Shown here one piece after another: positions 1 to 10,960 of a DNA stretch of 64,000 nucleotides (position 1 is its first letter; each line of letters begins with the position of its first letter). This DNA comes from Ceriagrion tenellum (taxonomy: Eukaryota; Arthropoda; Insecta; Odonata; Coenagrionidae). The position numbers were made by a program, and so were the translations under genes. The notes under the pieces are model-generated. The model made no database searches. It saw nothing but the letters and a program-made list of their open reading frames with translations, and had not been told where the DNA came from. The stretch covers positions 120,484,188 to 120,548,187 of the forward strand of contig OY720636.1 of NCBI GenBank assembly GCA_963169105.1. The letters are read 5' to 3'.

Positions 1-439
1 CCCTATTTCTTGTATCCCCTGATGGCATTGTTGTGTAAAGATGTCATGTGATGACAACTGTGGAGACCTTGCTTCCCCAGCTGCTGGGAACGACTCATGC
101 TACTGTGTGGCATCCCATAGTTACCAGGATTCGATTATCTTTGAATGTCTTCCTTAGTTGGAAATAGTTGGGTGTTTCCTACCCCCTCTACAAATGGTAT
201 TTTTAATGCGGAACCTTTATGTGAACTACCTTTTGCATGACACATATCCTTTGAATGTATGGCATGGGTTGCCCTACTAAGAGCAATAATAATTGCTCCT
301 ACCTGTCCAATTCAAGGAGGTTATGAGATTGTGCTATTCCTTCCACCACATCAAGGTTATAGCCCAAGGGAAGGGGTTAGACTTATGAGACACAATGACA
401 CAATACATCCTCATGTATAGAGAGGTGCTGCTCTGGAGA

Positions 440-640
440 TTGATTTTGTTTGGTGGTCACAGTCTTGGCTTCTCATAATTAAGGTCTAAGTTCAAATCCA
501 GCAGTGATAGAAAATTTTCAGTAGATTTCAGATCCTTTCTTAGTTGTCTTATTGTTTAGTGTGGTTGTGTGTCTCTCAAAATTGTACATAAAAATGTGTA
601 CCCCTTTGCACCTTTCATTAAGAGTAGGCTTATGCCAGTG
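440..640 (+). repeat. Possible tRNA-derived SINE fragment
   Basis: The segment AAGTTCAAATCC at about 490-501 resembles a Pol III B box, preceded at suitable distance by a TGGTGGTCACAG-like A-box region. It could equally be a chance match; no tRNA cloverleaf is formed. Confidence 0.25.
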
Positions 641-1482
641 CCCAGTTTCTCTCCACCCTTCTTCAAATAATCCTTACCTCACCAACCTAACCACCCATCC
701 TTAAAGCCCAAATTATTTCAGTTATTGAATCCTTTGCCAACCAACCAATATGTTGATGTTCTTATCATTTATGCTACTTAACCAGTTACTCTCTTGCCAT
801 AAAGGGAAGTTAATACTTTCTATTATCCTTGCCAAATGATGATGCTGAACTTTTTTCTAAACAAAAAAACCTTATAGTGAACTAACCATAATCTGGATAC
901 CTAAAAGATAATTTACTCTTGTTTGGGTGTGTGTGAGAAATAGAGCAACATTATCTGAAATCTGCATAAGAGCATTGGACAGAAAACTCATGTCATGACT
1001 GTCACGCACTACTCTGCCACCGTATGAGTGCCTGCCCAAATGGACATGGTCATAAGTGTAGGTCTTCTTAAATGACCATTAATTATTCATACTAATTTTG
1101 AGTAAAAAAATGTATGCTGTATATTCATGGATATGGTATAAAGAGCATGGTGCTTCTTGTATCATCCTCTATGAACTATTTAAGGGTTTGAGGATCTTTT
1201 AGTTGAATTGATTTTTCACTCATTGGCATTTTGGCTCTTGCTTTTTCATGAAAGCTTTTTACTACTATCGGTGATACAACTTTTAATGCATAGCAAATTC
1301 AAGTATTTTATTTATTCTTTAAGCCCCAGAGAGGGATACACTATCTGGTAATAAGTGAATGATCTTATTGTCTATTTACAGTCAGTAGTAAAAATTAGTA
1401 ATAAGTGAAACTGTAGTAATATGTAGTTGTAGAAATTAGTAATAAGTGAAATGTGTAGCTGTCTTATTGAATAGCTTTAACC

Positions 1483-1745
1483 CTTTTGCTACAAATGCCG
1501 GAAATATACAACAGTAGGTTTCCTGACCAGGAAGACGAACGCTGAAAATATTCGTCGGATATTTTCCTACGCAAGCGAAGGAATGATGTATATTTTCTTC
1601 GCTGTGCTTTCCCCCCTTTCTGGCACTCATAGGTACTCAGCTTCTATGTTTTGTGACCCTTCACAGTGGGGGTCAGGCCTTTCCCTTGGAATCCGGGAGC
1701 TGGTACGTGGACCCTTTGTCATATTAGCACCCTATTTGCGGCAAG
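1483..1745. mobile_element. Possible piggyBac-like end or MITE fragment
   Basis: The segment opens with TTAACCCTTTTGCTAC, the target site plus end style of piggyBac-type elements, and its base composition differs from the flanking AT-rich DNA. No matching inverted end was found close by; a reverse GAAAGGGTTAA at about 3440-3450 shares only the first ten bases. Confidence 0.25.
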
Positions 1746-2719
1746 GGTCTGTGGTCATATGATTGTTTTTCATTGATTTTACTTAATTAATATTTGTTGC
1801 TTTCTCAACAAATATTAAATCAGAATTGAACTCCTTGTCTTTTGGCTAGCATTTACAATTTTAAAACGAAATTCTACCAGTAATATTAACTGATATCTTG
1901 ATTTCAAGGTAAATATCATATCAATGTTTGCAAATGCATACCAGGAATTTTTTGTTTCAATATTTTGTTATTTATATTTTGAACTTTGCTCAAGTATTCA
2001 TTTGATTGATTTTATACTATTGTTTATTTTTTCTGTGTTGTTATCTTATAATAATATTTCTCTACCTTCATTCTCTCAAGTCAATAATTCCAATATATTT
2101 TGCTCTGTATTGAATGATCTCTTCGTCATATTTTTCAGCCGTGGAAAGACAGTGGTTGAATTCAGTGGTGTCGAAATATCTCATGGCAGAGAGGGAGAGG
2201 TATTCAAGCACAGAACGAAAACATCAACCTCTGAAGCCACGAACGACTGAGACAGAACTGAAGAGGAACTTTATTTTCAAAAAGCATATTGGCAATACGA
2301 ATGAGAATGAGAATAACTTATTTTGAGTAAAACGTAATTATTCTGATGGATGCAATTCCAGAGAAGCTCCATGGGAGTATAATATGCCCGTAGTGCCCAA
2401 ACTTTGCAAACAATACCACAGAGGTCATAGCTGTGATGGATAATGTGCTTTTCTGAGAAAGAAATTTTTATCTCAGCTTATGCTTTTCAAGGAAATATGT
2501 AGTGAATCTGGTTTCTCAAGGGCAAACTTGGAATCAAGTAAGAGTATTTCAGGAGCACATATTTTTGCGTTGGAATAGATTTATGCATTAAATCTGTTAA
2601 TATTGATGGTAGAGTTTTGTTTAAAATTTGTAAATGTACTGTAAAAAACGAGAAATTCATTTCAAAGCTTACAGTTTGAGAACAAGTAACTAATAAACAT
2701 GTGGTTAAACCAATAAATC

Positions 2720-3450
2720 ATCAGTTGACCACGAACCCATGCTGCTGGGAAGGTTGTAAACCTGCAAAGGCTTGAGCTTAACTGCCCCTGGAGTCAGAGA
2801 TAATGGTCAGGTCCTTGCTGGGTGGGGTCGAAAAAGGTAGGAGCTGAGTATGAGTGTATACCTGTGAGAACTTTCTTCATGGAGGCCGTACAAAAATGGT
2901 CCATACAGAGGGGAAGGAAAAGAGTGTCTTGGTACTCATTTCAATAGACATGCATAGGAGAGAATTCCACGTTGATGAGAACTACTGAGAGTAGGGATGT
3001 ACCCACGCTTTGACCAGAATTGGTCCGAATTGACCCTCCATGGGTCCGGTGGTCCCCGACTCGAGGACGTACTTCGGCAGACCTCATGGCGTCAAACCGT
3101 AAAGTGAGCCAGAGAGATGCCTAATCCCAAATAATTGGGCAACGGGCTCTCTCGGTCCACAAAGATGTGCGGTAGGTCTTTCGCGAAAGCGAGACCGATG
3201 GTCACTCGTCTCAGTTGTTTGGGGTAACCAAACTAATACGAGCACTTCGGGGAGGCGGAGGCCCTTGAGGTCCTTTTGACCTCAATCCGCCATTGGTGTC
3301 GGCCTCGAAGGGGCTGTGCTTTTGCTAACCTTCCCTTCCCATCCCTTCCTCCCACCTCTTCCTAGCCCCGGGTATAAGCGAGAGCTTGCAAACCAGGGTG
3401 GAAGTTGTAATCCTGAGGCGTGAGCCGAAACTCCTGTCTTGAAAGGGTTA
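2720..3450. repeat. GC-rich transposon-like block of unknown family
   Basis: The block is much more GC-rich than the surrounding intron and has no convincing open frame. It contains small palindromes such as CCCAAATAATTGGG at about 3126-3139. It ends near AAAGGGTTAA. It resembles untranslated parts of mobile elements, but I do not recognise a family. Confidence 0.3.
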
Positions 3451-3906
3451 AAGAAATATGTGACTGGGAAATAAAAGAATATTTCTGCCCATGTACTGCA
3501 TATAATTTCAGTAAAAGAGTCAGAAAATTTACTAATGGCTGTTTTGTAGCACTGATAACTGAAAGAATAGTGGATGAGGAGCCATAAGGAGTTTCACATT
3601 CATTTTATGAATAAATTTCACACTCTTTCTGCTATTCCAGTGAAAGTATTGTTGATGATACACTGCCAGGGAGTATGAATATAATAGTACAAATTTTGTG
3701 TCACATGCTCTCAAGTGGTTGAATGTAATTACCACTAGGAGGGGAAAATTGTTTATGGTGTGTAATAGTTCATCATATGGTCTTTAGAGTGGTTGACGAG
3801 TTGCCAATATGATATTACTGGCCGAGTAAAACCCCCTCTGCATCACCATAGACCTCTAATAAGTAAGGTGGCATAGTCAATGGGCATTTTCTTTATATTT
3901 TTGCAG

Positions 3907-4168
3907 TGGGGTGTACTTCACTTTTGTTGAAATAGAAGGAGAGGATGCTCCACGACAGGTGCACAAGTATGAAGGGTCTGGAAGTTTTGGTGAACTTGCG
4001 CTCATGTACAACATGCCTCGTGCTGCCACTATTCAAGCTGCTGAAGATGGATCTCTATGGGCAATGGATCGTTTGACCTTTCGTCGCATTTTGCTAAAGA
4101 GTGCCTTCCGAAAGAGGCGAATGTATGAATCCCTAATTGAGAGTGTACCAATGCTCAAGACTCTTGAG
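3907..4168 (+). CDS. Pka-R2: Pka-R2 exon: cAMP-binding domain A and linker
   Basis: Acceptor TTTTTGCAG before 3907 and donor GAG|GTATGA after 4168. The exon begins with the third base of a codon and ends in phase 0. It encodes the second half of cAMP site A with its cassette (FGELALMYNMPRAAT) and the helix linking the two domains, ending VPMLKTLE. Confidence 0.93.
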
Positions 4169-7100
4169 GTATGATTTTGGAATGTTTGCTTTGAATTTCT
4201 TAACAGTGGTAGTGCAATAATAATGATGATTTTATTGCTAGTTATGATAAAAAACTACCTCTAAATATGTGTGTTAAAGGTAAATAGAAAATTAATTCAT
4301 GCCTCACTGTTGAGTTAACATCCACTGAGGTATCTTGTGAGTGATGGCAATTTGTGATTCATGTACCTCATGCACTATGTTTACCAATCAAACTCAGAAC
4401 TATATGAACTCGGACTGATCTAAACATTCTAAGCCAGCCTACTCTGATTGCTTGGTTTATCAATGCGAAATCGATTGAAATATTGATTTGAATCGATTCA
4501 TAACAATTTGAAATCTCAGACTGGTAGAGAAAGCGAGCCTAGTTAGCCCGCTTCTCATATCGACCCCACTAGCCCATTGCGTTTACCATATCGAGCTGAA
4601 CTGGCTAAATTGATCTGAGTACTATTGGTAAACGTTGTGATAGAAGATGTAGGAACCTACTCTGTTGAGATTAGAAGTAAATGACTGCTTTAGAAGAGGA
4701 AGTTACCTCAATGAAACTGTATGGTTGTCTACTCTTACAAACTTTTTCAATGAATCGTGAGGTCTTAGGTAAAGATGATTCAATATTCACTGCTAATGTG
4801 AAATTTAATGAAGAATTATGCAAGCCCTTATACTCTGGCCTGGTATCTAGAGAAAGTTTTCCTAGGTTTCCAACTGGATGAGAGATTCCATAGTTAACAT
4901 AGTTAAATTGGTCTTGATCGATGATCTTTGGTATGGAACTAATTTTATCAGAATCTAATAAGAATAAATGCTAAAATTTTTAGTCATATGGGAAAAATAA
5001 TTCTTAATGTATGTCATATCCTTATAATGTTAACTCTTAGGCATGTGTGTGAATGTTTTTTCAGAGTATCATGCTAATAGAAAGTGCTTTTAAAGCAAAT
5101 GTTTTTTCTATTACCTAGCCCTATGAGCGAATGAACCTTGCAGATGCTCTTGTTCCTCGTCCATTTCCTGATGGAGAACGAATAATTGTGCAGGGAGACT
5201 CTGCGGATGGGATGTATTTTGTGGAAGAGGGTACTGTACGCATCACAATCAGCAATGATAATAAGGAAGAAGTAGAGGTAACTAGATATTAACTTTGAAA
5301 TTATTTGTTATTTTTTGTGTACCCTACACTGGCAGATGATATATTAAGTGGAATGGATTCGTCATTTTCTACATAAAAGTAGGATAATCAATCACTTTGT
5401 GTAAAAACTTGGTTATTGACATCATGTTCCAAAGGTCATTTTATTCTAATGTCCACATTAACTATAAACCTGTAATCAATAATGATAAGTTACTCTAGAG
5501 TATAATAATTTTGAGCTTATTTGTGGAATGTTTGAAAATGGAGTTTGGTGGCTGAGCTTTACGAAAACCATTGTGATCCTCATTCTGAAGAAGAGAGAGG
5601 CCGAGGGTTATGGAGGCTGAAGGGTCATGAGCTTAACATCTCATGCATGAGGGTAACTCATGATGTCACTCTGTTGGTTAGAACTTTTAAGGGGAGGAAT
5701 TAAGGATAGTATTTGGATTTTCTCTTTAGCTTTATTGGTGAAAGGGTGATAAAAGTGGACTGGAATAATTAATAAAGCTGTTGGCAAGTACTGGAATAGG
5801 TTGAAGGGATAGGTGACTGATAAGAAACCTGATCGTGATCAGAGAGTCCATGTAAGGGTAGCCGATTCAGAATTCATGTGGGTAGCAATAGGTAAGGGAA
5901 CAAGAAAAGGATGCTCTTAATTGCCTACCCACTTTAACAATATTGTGGAGAAAATGGAGGGAGTGTAGGCAGAATTTAAAGGAGGAGAATGTATAAAGGT
6001 GGCTAGGTATACTGATGACCAGGATTAGATTAGCCAGTCAATAATGGGATTGCTCTCCGAAGTCTGTGTTGTGGGAATGGAATAAGATTAGCTGAATATA
6101 GAAAGTTGACCCCATTTTCTAGCTCTCACCATAAGGCCACTTCAGTTTCATCACTGGAATCTTGTCTGGCAAACCTAAATTTGCATACAGGAAAATGTCT
6201 AGCTGATGTACCTCCATCAAATTTACATAGCATTACATACCATCAATCCACTCAATTGCTTTCTGTCTATCAGGTCAGAGATGGAACAGCTATCCCAATA
6301 TTTTTAAACTTTGTACTAGATTATTGAAGTTCTTAGCTTTCAGTGTGCTTGCTGCAAACCTTGAGAGTCAAGTCTCATTGCAGCTATTTCTGTAGCCCTT
6401 GGGAATCAACGGACAGGAATGCTCTGTCCAACACTGTCACAGCGATTGAGAAACCAGATGTCCTTGCAAATTTTAGGCTTCATTATTTCTCATTGTGGTT
6501 CATCGGTGGGGACCCTGAAATTTAGCATGAATTATTTTTATAGAGTTAAAACATGGTTATCTTGATATGGGACATATTTATAATTTTCTGTTAAATTGTT
6601 CACAAAATTCATTGAAATTTTGTGAATAAGATTTTATTTAATAAATTTTTCCTATTTCTGGGTTTTGTATCATAACTTGGTGTGAAATGTTACATTTTGT
6701 CAAGCCTTTTGTCTAATATCTTTGGGCAAGAAATTTTAGGATTTAATTTGACATGCATAAACACACATGATAAAAGCACCTTATTCACTTATGACTTCCA
6801 TGGTTCAATATTTTTTAACCTCTTAGGATGGAATAAATGCAATTATTATTAACAATGCAACTCCATTGTGCCTCCATGAATTTCTAATGTCATCCTGAGC
6901 TTGTGATCTTAAATACACCATGATATCAGTGCTATTTAGCATACATCTGTCATTCCGCAAATTGTGATGTCTGTTTCCATAGCTTTTAACTCTGATAATC
7001 AGCCAATTTAAACAAACAAATACCTTATACCATGGCCTATATTGAAACTGTAACCAATAGCACCACCATCATTGGCCAGAGATGTTTGATTAGAGACTAT

Positions 7101-10100
7101 TGATTTTTGTGTTTGTCTCATTTGATCACAATATGTCGATTTATGTATGGTGATAGCCAGCTACCAACACACTGGGCTGAAATTGAAAAAAAGCTGACTA
7201 AAACCCTTAATTACTCTGAAATCCTTAAAACCTCTTCCTCTGATTAATTACTCTGAAATCTATGGTTGAGTGGATGGAAGTCTGTTTAAAAGCATTCTAA
7301 CAATAGAGTAATTGGGCATAGAACTATTTCAATCTACATTTTAATTAAATACTGTTTGTAAGAGGGATCTTTAAAGCTATTTGTGGGGGAAAATATCAAA
7401 TTAAAAATATAAAGATGCATAGTTGCATTGTTCCAAACAGAGTGGTGGCATTTTGTGTGGTACTGGCTATGCTAAAAACATATTATTGTTTATTTAACTA
7501 TCAATACATATTCCAGACAATGGATTTTTCTCTTGGAAAATATGGCCTCAAGAGTTGTTAATTGCATCCTCAAATTCCTCTTATGCATGTAACTGTGTGG
7601 TATGTGAGTTTAGATAAACACATAAATGCACTTCTTAAAATGCGCTTCGTAAACTTTCATTACAAATTTTCAGAAAAGTAACTTAATGAAGGGAATATTT
7701 ATATAATTGAATCAACTCACAAAAAAACTGAGTTGCTTACCGCAGAATAAATTGTGGTGTGCTAGTAACCATTGGGGTTTTGAAACCACAAGGAATTCCA
7801 GATGATGAAAACATGTCAACTCATAAAATATTTTAATTGTTTATTAAGAAGTGTATGAATTAAATTATTCTAAAGAAACAACTAGCAGCAGGGATTAGAC
7901 GAAGACTGGGCTCTCTGCATCTTCCAGCAGTTGTCGTCAACGTGAGATCTTGGAGCGAGCGAAATGAGCCATCCCCTTTTCATTTTTGACCACTTATTAA
8001 GTGAACAGATGCCTGGGCCCTCGCCACCCCCTAGGACTATTCTTTCGTAGGTCACAATTTTCCTATTGTGCATCTTCTCCCTTGCCAGTTTGCGGGGAGG
8101 AAGACCCTTGTTCTGTTCCATTTGTTTATTGCCCTTGTGTACATGGGGCATGGTTTGACCATGTTCTCACATCAGTGTCAACTTGGGACTTAGAAATTTT
8201 TCTCCTCCAAGATGGCAAGTTTGTTTTGGAGGGGAGTTTACTAATTACAATTCACTTGCTGTAAATTAAAAGTAAGCATCAATGGTCATGAACCCTTAAA
8301 TAGATGTCACTCCTATGGTCATGTAACCCAATTTGAAAGAAGGCTGGCCTCTTAAAATTCTATGACTATCTGCTCCAAAATGTTCAATCATCTTCTCTCT
8401 TACATTTGAGAAATGATGGAAAGTTATAAATTGGGAACATGTTTTTTAATATCTGGTACACAGTTGTAATTACATTAGGTACAGTAACACGTCTACCTAT
8501 TGAACCTCTTGATATAGAAATGATGGCAAAGTCCCGGCCATACACAATGTATTATAATATGGAAAACCTCTCTACTTAGTACCTCTTTTATTGATAATCC
8601 TTCGTAAATAGAAGGAGTAACCTGACCCCATGGCGAACCATTACCTCGCTACTTCAAAATAGCAATCTTTTTTCATGATGAAACTTAAAACAAACTTTTC
8701 GTAGTGATAGTATTCCAATTCCAAATAAAAAGGAGGTTCAGGAGGCTTTAAGAACTTTGGAGTGTTTTTTCCTAAAAAGCAAGAACAGTAGTGATAATTT
8801 ACGCCTCCTTAATCAAGTAGAGAAAGCTGTCCAAGCAGAATATATTTTAAAAATGAAGGAAAGAGTCATTGCAACATATTTTGACAAAATGTTAACATAA
8901 AGGGTTATAATCAATAAACAATATTTTCCATATTCCCATATTTATTTCGATGAGTACTCCCATATTCCTTTTGACCAAGTTAATATGTGTAATTCTATTC
9001 TCTGAACATATATTTATCATGTCATGTAATTTTGGTACTTTGCAGTTTTGCATTGGAATGATCATTATTTAGAAATGTCTGTATTAAACATCACCAGCTA
9101 ATGACAGAATTTTAAAGCCACATAAAGTTTTCATACTAGTGTTCCTCTGCATTATTGTTGTTATTGGAGTGCTTAGTAATTGTTAAGTTAATTTTGTATA
9201 TGGTCAGCAACATTTACTCATGCGTTCAAATTACTTATTTTTTTGTTGAAAAGTATTGTGCACGGCCATTGCTAGATAATGATTCTTTTGTTTTGCCAAA
9301 CTTAGTCAAATATCCATTTAAAAATGCAAGTCCGTCTAATCTCTTTAATATGACCCTCTCTATATGGAAGTGCCAAAATTTTGGTCCCCTCAGTTTCGAT
9401 TTACAGAGGTTTTACTGTAACTGTTAATGTTGTTAAATTACCTCATTGCCATGCCTCGTGTGTGTGCTAGGTGTCTCTATCACATGATATCTTGAAGAAT
9501 CAAGGCTATTTATTAGAATGTATAATCTATATTTACAGATTAGCAGAATTGAAAAGGGAGGATATTTTGGAGAGTTAGCCCTGGTCACCCATAAACCAAG
9601 GGCAGCCAGTGCTTATGCCTGTGGAAACATCAAATTAGCATGTAAGTTTCTTTCTGTTTTTTCTTAACCAATTTTCTTAACCAAACCTTCTTAATATCTT
9701 CAGGCCTCAGAGTGACTTGCTTTTCACGCAAGCACCATATCCACTGCTTATGCTTCCATTGGAAATGGGTATGGTTAGGGATTGGGTAAAGGAAAAGAAG
9801 AGTGGGTGGAAACAAGGCAAGGGCATTAACTTTCTCTTAACAAAAGGCACCATTGAATCAGGGGACTCTTGACTTATCCTCTAATGTGGTCTAGGTCCAT
9901 TATGCAGCACTGTCATGTGCATTATTGAATAGCCTGCTTCAGGAAAACCTTTTGTGAGGGCAGAATGCAGTAATTTTATAGACTCAAACACAGCCACTGG
10001 TTATAAGTGTTAATATAAGTAGTAGTAAGTGTGGAGGGAAGGTTAAGAATGGAAAGGATGAGTAAGGGAGAGTGTCATAGAGGGACTGTGTGTTGAATAA

Positions 10101-10530
10101 TATGCAGAAAAATTTTTAGGGAAATCCTGAGGAGAGGAGGATGCCTTTGTGGCTGAACTGGCTGAAGCACATGGTGCAAAATCAAGGATTCTAGGTTCGA
10201 GTCTCAGTCAAGGTGAATGATTTTTACCCTGTGGAATTTTAGGTGATATATTGGCTGGTTGATCGAACCTTAGACAATTGGTGCCCTACTTTAGTCTGGC
10301 AATTACTATTAAAGCGTTATTTGATGGAACTTTTTAAGTATAAAGGTGATGATTGGATGGGAACTTAACTTTGATGAGTAACTTGTTTTTTGCTTTCAGT
10401 TTTGGATGTGGAGGCATTTGAACGCCTGTTAGGCCCATGTATGCAGATAATGAAGCGTAACATCGGTGACTATGAGGAGCAGTTAGTCCGAATCTTTGGA
10501 TCCAAGACAAACATCACAGATGTCCGATGA
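3907..10530 (+). CDS. Pka-R2: cAMP-dependent protein kinase type II regulatory subunit, 3' part (4 exons)
   Basis: Regulatory subunit that holds PKA catalytic subunits inactive until cAMP binds its two cyclic-nucleotide-binding domains. Coding exons 3907-4168, 5119-5277, 9539-9641 and 10400-10530 join in one open frame with GT..AG introns. The first exon enters at phase 2, so at least one upstream exon lies before the window. Domain A shows the phosphate-binding cassette GSFGELALMYNMPRAAT and domain B shows GGYFGELALVTHKPRAAS, each with the Glu and Arg that contact cAMP. The C terminus (FERLLGPCMQIMKRN, then DYEEQLVRIFGS) is of the RII type rather than RI. The docking/dimerisation domain and the inhibitor segment that decide RII function are not in the window; I found no exon for them in 1-3906. 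It converges on the Tom70 gene. Family assignment is firm; the gene symbol follows Drosophila use. Confidence 0.93.
4169..5118 (+). other. Pka-R2 intron
   Basis: Intron between the domain A and domain B exons. Nothing beyond unique AT-rich sequence is recognised. Confidence 0.8.
5119..5277 (+). CDS. Pka-R2: Pka-R2 exon: start of cAMP-binding domain B
   Basis: Exactly 53 codons, phase 0 at both ends, acceptor ATTACCTAG and donor GAG|GTAACT. It encodes the first beta strands of domain B, with the family motif DGERIIVQGDSADGMYFVEEG. Confidence 0.93.
5560..6090 (+). mobile_element. Fossil LINE reverse transcriptase fragment
   Basis: Translated across several stops and shifts, this stretch keeps the order of reverse transcriptase landmarks: a VDWNN segment (usual VDWNKL), a later KGTRKGCS segment (usual KGTRQGC), then ARYTDDQD in place of the catalytic FADD box. 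It is far too decayed to be active. It lies in sense orientation in the intron between the domain B exons of Pka-R2. The clade cannot be told. Confidence 0.5.
6091..8481 (+). other. Pka-R2 intron, no recognised element
   Basis: AT-rich intron sequence between the LINE fossil and the Tigger-like remnant. The small open frames here (for example 7882-8151 minus and 8001-8264 plus) show no family features and overlap each other on opposite strands. Confidence 0.6.
8482..9417 (+). mobile_element. Tigger/pogo-like DNA transposon remnant
   Basis: The ends read CAGTAACACGTCTACC at the left and, on the opposite strand, CAGTAAAACCTCTGTA at the right; 17 of the first 25 bases agree. Both sides are flanked by TA, the target site of pogo/Tigger/mariner elements. 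Inside, 8700-8900 translates to PIPNKKEVQEALRTLECFF and on to a TAA stop, which looks like the C-terminal tail of a Tigger-type transposase. At 936 bp it has lost the DNA-binding and DDE parts. It sits in the Pka-R2 intron before exon 9539-9641. Confidence 0.6.
9539..9641 (+). CDS. Pka-R2: Pka-R2 exon: cAMP-binding cassette B
   Basis: Acceptor TTTACAG, donor T|GTAAGT. It holds the second phosphate-binding cassette GGYFGELALVTHKPRAAS. It starts in phase 0 and ends one base into a codon, completed by the last exon. Confidence 0.93.
10140..10350 (+). repeat. Possible tRNA-derived SINE
   Basis: A TGGCTGAACTGGCTGAAGC stretch resembles a Pol III A box, and GGTTCGAGTCTC about 45 bases later is close to the B box consensus GGTTCGANNCC. 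No acceptor stem is formed, so a SINE head is more likely than a tRNA gene. It lies in the last Pka-R2 intron. Confidence 0.4.
10400..10530 (+). CDS. Pka-R2: Pka-R2 terminal exon and stop codon
   Basis: Acceptor TTGCTTTCAG. It encodes the last helices of domain B (FERLLGPCMQIMKRN) and a short tail ending TDVR before TGA at 10528-10530. Confidence 0.93.
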
Positions 10531-10960
10531 GGAATGAATTTATCAGTAGTACAAGAAAATAAAAAAAAAGGTTCCTGTGTGGTAACAAAAAAAAGAAAAA
10601 CTCAAGATCATAAAATTATATAAAAATATATGTGTATGCATAATATATCATGACATATTCACCAATTGACTGGTATAAATTCTGAAAATACTTTTCAGCT
10701 GGTGTTTGTTTGTATGTTGATTTCTTGTATGTCTTCTCTCTTTATTCTCCTTTTAAAGTCTCAATTTCCCAAATGATAGTCCCTACCTGACATAATCATT
10801 TTTTTTAAATTTTTTAAATTCTTTGACTTAAGTAATTGTACATGAATTACTCTCAGTTTTAATATCCTTGAATGAATCCTGACATTCCCTTGATCGTTCA
10901 TACTGTTCTGTTTTGGATGACTATGTACTTCATGCGTGAGTAATAAATGTACATCATTGA
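10531..10960 (+). other. Pka-R2 3' untranslated region with candidate poly(A) signal
   Basis: Sequence after the stop codon contains AATAAA at 10942-10947, followed by a T/G-bearing stretch, which would give a short 3' UTR of about 430 bases. Other AATAAA copies further on could give longer forms. Confidence 0.45.

Larger units (their letters stand above)
1..3906 (+). other. Intron (or upstream part) of Pka-R2, repeat-bearing
   Basis: No coding exon could be supported here. The stretch contains a tRNA-SINE-like segment near 440-640, a block starting with TTAACCC at about 1483 and running to about 1740, and a GC-rich block at 2720-3450. The rest is AT-rich unique-looking sequence. Confidence 0.6.

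Noticed and set aside
2114..2326. Open frame after a TTTTTCAG acceptor, considered as an earlier Pka-R2 exon
   Set aside because: The translation does not resemble the inhibitor segment or domain A of any PKA regulatory subunit.
1483..3450. One complete piggyBac-like element from TTAACCC to GGGTTAA
   Set aside because: The two ends share only about ten bases and then diverge, and there is no transposase frame between them.
10140..10350. tRNA gene
   Set aside because: Only A-box and B-box-like parts are present; no paired acceptor or anticodon stems.
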